From: Acidobacteriota bacterium
Lineage (GTDB): Bacteria > Acidobacteriota > Terriglobia > Terriglobales > Acidobacteriaceae
Assembly (NCBI GenBank): GCA_021799405.1
Contig: JAJZAL010000130.1
Span: 1-14,604 of the forward strand
Reading direction: 5' to 3'
DNA: 14,604 bases
Both the position numbers and the translations under genes were made by a program. The notes beneath the pieces were generated by a model that saw only the letters and a list, made by a program, of their open reading frames with translations, searched no databases and had not been told where the DNA came from. This document shows, one piece after another, positions 1-6,068 of the stretch. Position 1 is the first letter of the stretch, and every line of letters starts with the position of its first letter.

Positions 1-94
1 CCAGCACCTGCTTCGCCCCGCGCCGCGAAAGGCCCCGCTCGCGTAGCTTGCCGATCAGATACGCCCGGCCCAGATTCTTGCCCTTGCCCTGCAT
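1..94 (-). CDS. 5' fragment of a small basic protein, possibly HU-like DNA-binding
   Basis: An ATG at 94 on the minus strand, preceded by a GGGGAAAG ribosome-binding sequence 5 bases upstream, opens a frame that runs off the left edge after 31 codons. The visible peptide is very basic, and its segment AYLIGKLRERGLSRRGAKQVL resembles the first two helices of HU/IHF-type nucleoid proteins, which typically read 'LI..L.....LSRR.A..VL'. That resemblance is by eye only, and the conserved DNA-binding arm of the family lies outside the window. It follows the Tat-exported protein in the same direction with only 29 bases between the stop at 124 and this start, so the two may be co-transcribed. If it is not HU-like, it could be any small basic helix-turn-helix protein. 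Confidence 0.4.
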   Translation of the reverse strand, partial: MQGKGKNLGRAYLIGKLRERGLSRRGAKQVL

Positions 95-123
95 CCACGC
101 TTTCCCCAGCGACCGAACCTCAG

Positions 124-1098
124 CTACAGCTGTCGCTGAACGTACTGCTGATTCGCAGTATGCTCTGGGAATCTGCTGCTGTGGAGTTTGTAGAATGTTC
201 TGCGGATTTCTGAAACCCTTCCGATCATCAACTCAATGTCATACTCGCAGGTAAACCCGGGCACGATGACGAGCCTTCGCGTAGGCGCCAGATAGGAGCA
301 GGCATTCCCTTGTGGCCCGGTTGTCAGATTCCTCGTTGGCCTGTAGCGATAGGTCGTTATTGTACTCGTTCCCGGAAAATAAACACCTAGTCCCCAGTCA
401 TGTTCGTCGACAAAGGCAGCCCAATTTTCATTGGCATTCACGTACTTGTTCGGCCAACCGGGCTCTACGCGTGTCAGTTGGGCATTCGTCCAGGGTTTAG
501 CTCCTGCATAACATACGAGGTTCGATAACTGATAGTCGGCAAATATGGCCGGAAGTTCCTGCGTTGTGGCTTCATTATTCTTAGTACCGTGATACGTGAA
601 TTTGAAATGGATGTGAGCCGTCTCCCCGTGCAAGCTGATCCACTCTTCCATGCTTGCCTGCGGTACGTCTGCACCGGTCGCCCAAAGCTTTGGTTCAGTT
701 TTGACATACATCTCGGCAGATGTGATGCGCGAATCCAAAACCCTGGCTCTTTCTCCATTGCACCCTCCTCCCTGAATTGGATTCCAGCGCCAAGGGTGGC
801 CACACCACCGGGAACCATCCTTGTCCCCGTAGTAGGACTGCTGAATGAAACGGCCCGTATCGTGATAATTCAACAGATTGCGCTCAGGATCCCTGCGCGA
901 AAAATAGAAAATCGCTCCACCAGAATCGAGGTTAATGCCGATGCGCAGGTGGTCATTCTCAAGAAACGCAGACAGGGCAGGATCCGCGCCATTCATAACA
1001 TTCGCCGGAAGAAGTTTCCGGGAAGCTGCGAGTGCCGGCACCGCCTGGCCGGCAAGTAGGGACATTGAACCAATGCTAAGGAAAGCCCTGCGATTCAT
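124..1098 (-). CDS. Tat-exported protein of unknown function, possibly carbohydrate-active
   Basis: The product is 324 residues. It starts with a twin-arginine signal, RRAFL at residues 3-7, followed by a short hydrophobic stretch and a likely cleavage site after ALA (residues 22-24), so it should be exported folded to the periplasm or beyond. I chose the ATG at 1098 because GAGGTG lies just upstream and the Tat motif begins there; an in-frame ATG at 1134 has no ribosome-binding site. The mature part is rich in aromatics and looks all-beta: GRFIQQSYYG (82-91), a Trp/Gly/His-rich core GHPWRWNPIQGG (100-111), QELPAIFADYQL (180-191) and WGLGVYFPGT (235-244). I recognise no named enzyme family. 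Aromatic-rich beta proteins next to a TonB receptor and a GH3 enzyme are often glycan-active, but that is inference. Cysteines at 99 and 113 could pair after export. Confidence 0.85.
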   Translation of the reverse strand: MNRRAFLSIGSMSLLAGQAVPALAASRKLLPANVMNGADPALSAFLENDHLRIGINLDSGGAIFYFSRRDPERNLLNYHDTGRFIQQSYYGDKDGSRWCGHPWRWNPIQGGGCNGERARVLDSRITSAEMYVKTEPKLWATGADVPQASMEEWISLHGETAHIHFKFTYHGTKNNEATTQELPAIFADYQLSNLVCYAGAKPWTNAQLTRVEPGWPNKYVNANENWAAFVDEHDWGLGVYFPGTSTITTYRYRPTRNLTTGPQGNACSYLAPTRRLVIVPGFTCEYDIELMIGRVSEIRRTFYKLHSSRFPEHTANQQYVQRQL

Positions 1099-1578
1099 TC
1101 CACCTCGTGTGCTGTTTTCGGCGACTCGTATCATTGAGCATTCATTCCAACGGCGCAGCCTCTAACGCGCCTGTCTTTGATTCGACTTGTGGATGGCTTG
1201 CGATGAATCGCCCTCCACTTGCGCGCGATGCGCCTTCCCAGGGAAGCTGACTCATATGGAGAATGTGTCTGAACCACCGCAGACTATGATGTCTTTACGG
1301 TTCCATATTGGCGATGCCCGGCACATCAGACACACGAGAGACGTCGGAGGCAGAAGCAGCATACCTCGGATGATCTCTGACGCATGAAGGCGAGGATCAA
1401 TTGCCATACGGGCGTAATCGTTCGCGATGCGCACGAAATGCCGTTGAAAGATTGAGGAGGCAGGTGACTGCGAACAAAGGATAGTCTTCGCTGAAGCCAT
1501 CTTGAACGAGGAGCAGGCGGCTGCCCAATGAGCGGTTCTCTACTCAGTGTGCAGCCAATTGCTTTTGAGTTAATGACT

Positions 1579-1615
1579 GCGGCCTTTCGGCACGGTATTC
1601 AGGTTGAAAGGCCGC
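1579..1615. repeat. Strong stem-loop downstream of the TonB receptor gene
   Basis: GCGGCCTTTC (1579-1588) and GAAAGGCCGC (1606-1615) are perfect 10-base complements separated by 17 bases. Two G-U pairs and one C-G pair can extend the stem inward. It lies 82 bases past the receptor stop codon. No T-run follows on either strand, so it is not a classical intrinsic terminator. It may protect the 3' end of the receptor mRNA, separate it from the downstream gene, or be one copy of a dispersed palindromic repeat. Confidence 0.75.
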
Positions 1616-1653
1616 GCATCGTTCTGGTGATAGGTTCTGCTGAGTTGATGTCT

Positions 1654-1670
1654 TCAGAGACTATCTCTGA
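1654..1670. repeat. Perfect 7-bp hairpin just past the TonB receptor stop
   Basis: TCAGAGACTATCTCTGA forms 7 base pairs around a CTA loop, 27 bases beyond the receptor stop at 1697. No U-tract follows on the minus-strand transcript, so it is at best a weak or factor-assisted terminator or a pause and processing site. The flanks repeat CTGAGTTG at 1640-1647 and 1667-1674. Confidence 0.5.
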
Positions 1671-1696
1671 GTTGTATTCTCAAGCAACACTGCATT

Positions 1697-4600
1697 CTAG
1701 AAGACGACCTTCAGCGATGTCAGAAATTGGCGCTGATTGCGTGCCGCTGCGTTGGGAAGTGTTCCAAAGCCAGTCCAATTTGTGGTTGGCCTGTAGAGCG
1801 CGGGCGTATTAATGGCCAGGCTGGCCGGACCAAACGTTGGGTGGTTTGCGCCGTTAACGGCCTCCATGCGGAAGATCGCATACGTGCCCTCGCGGTGCAG
1901 CGGAAATTGCTTGTGAAAGGCGGGATTCCAAAGGGTGAATCCAGGTTCTCGTATGAACCCGACATAGAGTGGTGTAGTTCGCGGTTGCCAGGGAACCAGT
2001 TGGGTCCAGCAACTCTCGTTGTTGTTGAACCAGTGCTCGCGTGTCTGGCCGCCCTGAGGAGCGTAGCTGGTGCAGCCAGGCGCACCTGTCAGGTTTGCCG
2101 ACGGAAGCGCCAGCGGGTGTCCCGTGCCCCACATGACCGTGGAGTCGAAGAGCCAGCCATTCGCCAACGCGCCTAGGATCCCTCTCTTTCTGGTGCTAGG
2201 AAGGGGATAGACCAGGTTGGCGTCCAGATAGTTTCTTTGATCGTTGGGATCGAGCCCTTTCCACAGCTTGGCGTCGCGGAAACTCCCGTTGTTCAGATAA
2301 CTGTCAATATCCATCCAGTTTGCATAAGCATAGTTGAAGACAAAGTCCAGGTTCTGCAACTTGCGCTCTACGCGCACATTGAATGAATTAAAGTGCGAGT
2401 CACCCGAAGGAACAGCATCTTGAACAACACCGTTGAAGAGAGGGTAGGCGCGCATCAACTCCCATGCAGGAATAGTTGTCGAGGCACCGAGCGGGGTATT
2501 CGACGCCAGAACCCCGTAAAAGGGATTCGCGACGTTGTTGTTGCACACATCGCCTCCTGCCAGACATGCCTCCTGCTGCGATGTCGAAACTACGCCCAAA
2601 GAAGTAGCGACCGGGATATTGTGGACCACCGAGCCCAGGTATTCGATATCCAGCAAGGTCGCAGCCGGCATCCGTTGCTGAATGCCAAAGGACCAGTGCT
2701 GCGTCATGCGGATACGGCGGTTCAGGTTCTGGAAGCCGACGCCATTGCCTACGTCGGTTGCCAGGCCCGCGGATGCCCCTGTCGGCGCGATGACTCCACT
2801 GGGATAAGGCGTTCCGGAGTTAAAGTAGCTATCCGGCGTGAGTCGGCCGTCAAGCGACCCAATAAACGAGGTTGTCTGGCTGAAGCCTACCTGATTCACG
2901 CTTGCATATGGGATGGTGTCGTAAATCCCATATCCTCCGCGGACCACAGTATTGGGAAGTACTGCCCAAGCGAATCCGACCCTTGGTTGCCAGTCATTCC
3001 AATAGACCTTGAAGGGAGCGCTCGGCATACCATTTACACCTGCGAATTGCCAGCCGCCCAACAGGGGCCCCTGCAAGCCGGGGGCCGAAGCGACGTTCAC
3101 CTGGCTCGAGTAAGGATTGACACAGGTAAGACAGAAACCGGCATTCATGCGGTTTTGGCGATCGCTCACTGAACTATTTACATCCCAGCGCAAGCCTAGA
3201 TTCAAAGTCAGGGTGGGCAGCACCTGGTAGTCATCCTGCAGATACGCCCCGTAATAGTGAAAGACCTTGAATACATTCGATCCCCAGGTAACGCTTCCAA
3301 CCGTCGGATAGCCCATGAGCAAATCGGCTACTTCGTTCCCGGAGCCGGCATTGGCCGCGAGCGGATTTACGCGGGTAAAGGTGGAATCAAAAGTAAAGTC
3401 TCCGTTGGGGTTTCCTGGAATGCCTACTGGAGCTGACTGTGTATCCGTAAACTCGAACCCATAGTGCAGGTTGTGATGACCAACCACCTGCGTTATGCTG
3501 CCGGAAAAGTCGGCGTCGACGGCCGCGCCTCCGCTGTCGCTATTGTTAAAGAGAGCTGCCATGCCGGCAACGGTCGTATTCGGAACAACGTTCTGGTGCG
3601 AAGTGTTGCCCACCGCCGGCATATTGAACCCAAAGACGCTGGACAGTACATTGTTCTGGAACGAGTTACCGATGGTGATTGCTTCATAGTGCCCATACGA
3701 TGCCTTCAGGTCTCCCACCAGGAATGGGGAGAAGAGATGCGTCAAGTCCGTAATGATGTTGTAGTCCCTGACTGGATTGGTAATTCCCGCAGAACCGGCA
3801 GTGGTAAATGCGTTGACCGCGTTAATGAATCCGTCGTTCTGCAGCGTGGTCAGCAGATACATGCGGGTGTTGTTTGTGAAGTTCTGGTCAATCCGGCCAA
3901 TGTACTGGTCATAGGAGTAGTTGGTCTGCCGTTTCACCGTGTAATTGGATACGTATGCCGTGGGATCGGTCGGCTGGGGATACAAGGCAACCAGCGCCTT
4001 TCCAATCGGGCTCAAATCGGCCACCGGAATTGTATCATTCGGGAATTCAGTCCGGCGATACGCAGCACAGCCCGAACTAGTCTTTTTCACACAGCGCGTG
4101 CTCAAGGGATCAAAAATCTTGTAAGGAGATCCCGAAAAATCTCCCGTCCTCCACGCCGGGGCGGGTACGGACTCTTGGATTACCGTGGGCTCATCCTGGC
4201 GGAATCCTTCGTACGAACCAAAGAAGAATGTTTTACCCCTGCGGATCGGCCCGCCGGCATCAGCGCCAAAAGTATTATGAATATTGAGCGGCTTCTGAAC
4301 GTGGTTGCGGTCATTCGACCATGTATTGGCGTCGATAAAACTATTGCCGTAATAGTCGTAAACCGATCCATGAAGCGTATTGGTTCCGTTCTTGATGTTC
4401 ACACTGAAGACGCCGCCGCCGGTTCGCCCGTACTGCGCATCATAGGGCATCACCCCAGCCTGCACCTGCGAAGTCGCCTCTTGGTTTGGGACAAAATACC
4501 AGGTGCCTCCATCGTTGATGTCACTCATCGGCGCCCCGTTGACATAGAACGCGTTTTCGTCGAGTTGCGACCCTGCGACTGCGTAAGTGTTGGAGTTGTT

Positions 4601-5287
4601 GCGGAGCGTATAGCTAAAGGTATTGGCGCTGGCCGCCCGAATCCCCTCGGTGAACGACACATCATCGAACACCTGCAGGCCAGTGGAGGGCATATTTTGC
4701 ACCTTGTACTGGTCAATCACGCCTCCCGTCGATCCCGAAACCGTATCCAGATCCAATGGGTTGGCAGTTACGACAATTTTCTGCGTTTCGCCGCCCGGCT
4801 TGAGGCTCACATTGAGCCCCAGCTTCTGCGCCGATTCCAAAACCTCGTCGTTGTACACCATTTTCTGAAAATGCGTGGCCTCAACTGTAACCGTGTAGGT
4901 GCCAGGCAGCAGATATAACACCGAATAATAGCCCTTGCCATCAGACTTAGCCGAGTAAGCCACGTGCGTATCCACGTTGACTGCGGTGATCCGGGCACCT
5001 GGTAATGCCGATCCGGAAGAGTCCGTCACTTGGCCTGCGATGCTCGCGCGGAACTCCTGGGCATGCAGAGGGTGAGAAAGCACGCTGATACATAGAACAA
5101 GCGCCAGTCCCGACAGCATGCGCAATGAGCTGCGGTAAAGGAACTTTCCATGGCTCGAAGATGGCAATACGCCGCCGACCATGTCTCTGGAGCACGGCGC
5201 ACCGCTGAATACAGCCATCGCCGCTTTCAACAAAAGATGCGTAGCGCAAGGCAGGTTGCGCGATTCGTTGTGTGTGAGATTTTGCAT
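1697..5287 (-). CDS. Oar-like TonB-dependent outer-membrane receptor with N-terminal CarboxypepD_reg domain
   Basis: The 1196-residue product is a large outer-membrane beta-barrel of the Oar-like TonB-dependent family typical of Acidobacteriota. A hydrophobic export segment MLSGLALVLCISVLSHPLHA sits at residues 57-76 with cleavage likely before QEF. Next come a carboxypeptidase-regulatory-like beta-sandwich (about 80-165, IAGQVTDSSGSALPGA to LKPGGETQKIVV), a plug domain (about 170-300, including YGRTGGGVFSVNIKNGTN), and a long barrel rich in N, G, Y and W ending in Phe (SLKVVF), as BAM substrates do. I chose the ATG at 5287 because GGAAGGTG lies about 7 bases upstream. This gives an unusually long 56-residue segment before the hydrophobic core. 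A GTG at 5377 is in frame upstream, and ATGs at 5182 and 5119 lie downstream; 5182 would give a more ordinary leader. The neighbouring GH3 enzyme suggests a glycan-derived substrate, but no residue defines it. Confidence 0.92.
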   Translation of the reverse strand: MQNLTHNESRNLPCATHLLLKAAMAVFSGAPCSRDMVGGVLPSSSHGKFLYRSSLRMLSGLALVLCISVLSHPLHAQEFRASIAGQVTDSSGSALPGARITAVNVDTHVAYSAKSDGKGYYSVLYLLPGTYTVTVEATHFQKMVYNDEVLESAQKLGLNVSLKPGGETQKIVVTANPLDLDTVSGSTGGVIDQYKVQNMPSTGLQVFDDVSFTEGIRAASANTFSYTLRNNSNTYAVAGSQLDENAFYVNGAPMSDINDGGTWYFVPNQEATSQVQAGVMPYDAQYGRTGGGVFSVNIKNGTNTLHGSVYDYYGNSFIDANTWSNDRNHVQKPLNIHNTFGADAGGPIRRGKTFFFGSYEGFRQDEPTVIQESVPAPAWRTGDFSGSPYKIFDPLSTRCVKKTSSGCAAYRRTEFPNDTIPVADLSPIGKALVALYPQPTDPTAYVSNYTVKRQTNYSYDQYIGRIDQNFTNNTRMYLLTTLQNDGFINAVNAFTTAGSAGITNPVRDYNIITDLTHLFSPFLVGDLKASYGHYEAITIGNSFQNNVLSSVFGFNMPAVGNTSHQNVVPNTTVAGMAALFNNSDSGGAAVDADFSGSITQVVGHHNLHYGFEFTDTQSAPVGIPGNPNGDFTFDSTFTRVNPLAANAGSGNEVADLLMGYPTVGSVTWGSNVFKVFHYYGAYLQDDYQVLPTLTLNLGLRWDVNSSVSDRQNRMNAGFCLTCVNPYSSQVNVASAPGLQGPLLGGWQFAGVNGMPSAPFKVYWNDWQPRVGFAWAVLPNTVVRGGYGIYDTIPYASVNQVGFSQTTSFIGSLDGRLTPDSYFNSGTPYPSGVIAPTGASAGLATDVGNGVGFQNLNRRIRMTQHWSFGIQQRMPAATLLDIEYLGSVVHNIPVATSLGVVSTSQQEACLAGGDVCNNNVANPFYGVLASNTPLGASTTIPAWELMRAYPLFNGVVQDAVPSGDSHFNSFNVRVERKLQNLDFVFNYAYANWMDIDSYLNNGSFRDAKLWKGLDPNDQRNYLDANLVYPLPSTRKRGILGALANGWLFDSTVMWGTGHPLALPSANLTGAPGCTSYAPQGGQTREHWFNNNESCWTQLVPWQPRTTPLYVGFIREPGFTLWNPAFHKQFPLHREGTYAIFRMEAVNGANHPTFGPASLAINTPALYRPTTNWTGFGTLPNAAARNQRQFLTSLKVVF

Positions 5288-5585
5288 CAAGGCACCTTCC
5301 GGCAGCAGAATTTCCAACTTCTTGCGAATTCGCTCGCCTTCGTTCTTATTCGTTATCACTTCTCCGCAGATCTGCACGCCAAGCGGCTCCGATCGCGGAT
5401 TCTCAACACAGCGTCACACTGGCTTCGCAGAGCACGGCTGGAGCAGATGTCCGCAGAACCTGGCGGCTAGCCAGAGCAACGAGGCTAAGTTTTTCAATGC
5501 AGACTTCTCAGAGGCCCACTTGCAGTTCTTGCCTGACAGGAAATCCGAATGGGAATTATTTCCGGATGGCAATCTATCGCAATCT

Positions 5586-5615
5586 CTTGTAATTTGGATT
5601 GGACAGCGTTGTCAA
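5586..5615 (-). promoter_or_regulatory. Candidate sigma70 promoter for the TonB receptor
   Basis: On the minus strand, a consensus TTGACA (5615-5610) is followed after 18 bases by TACAAG (5591-5586), a 4/6 match to TATAAT. The -35 box is part of the palindrome at 5600-5615, so a repressor bound there would block RNA polymerase. The position is inferred from sequence only. Confidence 0.35.
5600..5615. promoter_or_regulatory. Candidate LacI-family operator
   Basis: TGGACAGCGTTGTCAA is an imperfect 16-base palindrome with 6 of 8 base pairs matching and a central CG, the hallmark of LacI/GalR-family operators (compare the TGACAACGTTGTCA type). It overlaps the -35 box of the receptor promoter. 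No LacI-family gene is in the window, so the regulator would be encoded elsewhere. It may be a fortuitous match. Confidence 0.35.
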
Positions 5616-5967
5616 GGATTTTTTAAAAGACTATTTTGCTTCTGCAAATGAACTCATATCTACATGAAGAAAAAGAAGAAAATACAGATGGCTCAATACG
5701 GTCGTGATGCCTCTGTTACGCAGGACTTTCCCCATTTTTTTGGCGGCAACGGTCGGGTCAGCTGCTATTTGCAGGCCAGTCCGAGCACGGCACTGCTCTT
5801 TCGCGGATGCCAAAGGAACAAAAAGTGCAGGAAATATGCGGTTGAATGCGCTGCGGAGCGAGTGATTGCACGGTGTCGTGCGCTGCCGAAGGCCAGATTT
5901 CCTTGTACTTTCGGCAATACGTTTGAAATTCTGGCCTGCACACCTATTAAAGCCAGCAAGTCGTTTG

Positions 5968-5987
5968 TTTGGAGTAAATTATCCAAA
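5968..5987. promoter_or_regulatory. Inverted repeat TTTGGA-N8-TCCAAA
   Basis: Perfect 6-base arms lie at 5968-5973 and 5982-5987 around an AT-rich 8-base centre, about 40 bases upstream of the GH3 -35 box. The size and place suit a dimeric activator or repressor site, but the arms are short and AT-rich enough to arise by chance. Confidence 0.25.
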
Positions 5988-6028
5988 AACTAACAGAGGG
6001 AAATGGGGAAAGTCCTGCTGTTGCGTCC

Positions 6029-6058
6029 TTGACACTGCACAAACATTCCAACTACGAT
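6029..6058 (+). promoter_or_regulatory. Candidate promoter of the GH3 gene (leaderless or nearly so)
   Basis: A consensus TTGACA (6029-6034), an 18-base spacer and TACGAT (6053-6058, 4/6 to TATAAT) end only 10 bases before the GH3 ATG at 6069. The intervening bases are all pyrimidines. Transcription should start at 6065-6069, giving a 5' leader of 0-4 bases. This fits the complete absence of a ribosome-binding sequence upstream of the ATG. Confidence 0.5.
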
Positions 6059-6068
6059 TTTCTTTTCT

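Larger units (their letters stand above)
1099..1696. other. 598-base intergenic region between the Tat protein gene and the TonB receptor gene
   Basis: No convincing gene was found. The short open frames here (an 82-codon minus-strand frame at 1252-1500 and a plus-strand frame from 1528) lack recognisable domains and a good ribosome-binding site. The region holds two stem-loops near the receptor's 3' end, listed separately. A gap this long could carry an independent promoter for the Tat protein gene, but I could not find convincing -35 and -10 boxes near 1100-1250. Confidence 0.5.
5288..6068. other. 781-base divergent regulatory region between the TonB receptor and GH3 genes
   Basis: The region separates two outward-facing genes. 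The open frames inside it (for example a 60-codon minus-strand frame at 5631-5813) show no domain and no supporting start signals, so I call no gene. It is AT-richer than the flanking genes around 5560-5700 and 5940-5990. It contains the palindromes and promoters listed separately. The receptor transcript would have about 290 bases of untranslated leader if the promoter at 5586-5615 is used. Confidence 0.6.

Noticed and set aside
1252..1500. 82-codon minus-strand open frame in the gap downstream of the TonB receptor gene
   Set aside because: No domain, signal peptide or convincing ribosome-binding site. It could be a small gene, but nothing in the sequence supports it.
3464..4918. 484-codon plus-strand open frame antisense to the TonB receptor
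   Set aside because: Its composition follows the receptor's codons on the other strand, it has no recognisable domain or start signal, and the receptor frame is intact and well conserved in motif.
6003..6032. Nine-codon open frame (MGKVLLLRP) after a GAGGG sequence upstream of the GH3 gene
   Set aside because: Considered as a leader peptide, but it lies upstream of the best GH3 promoter, so it would not be on the main transcript, and it has no regulatory codon run.
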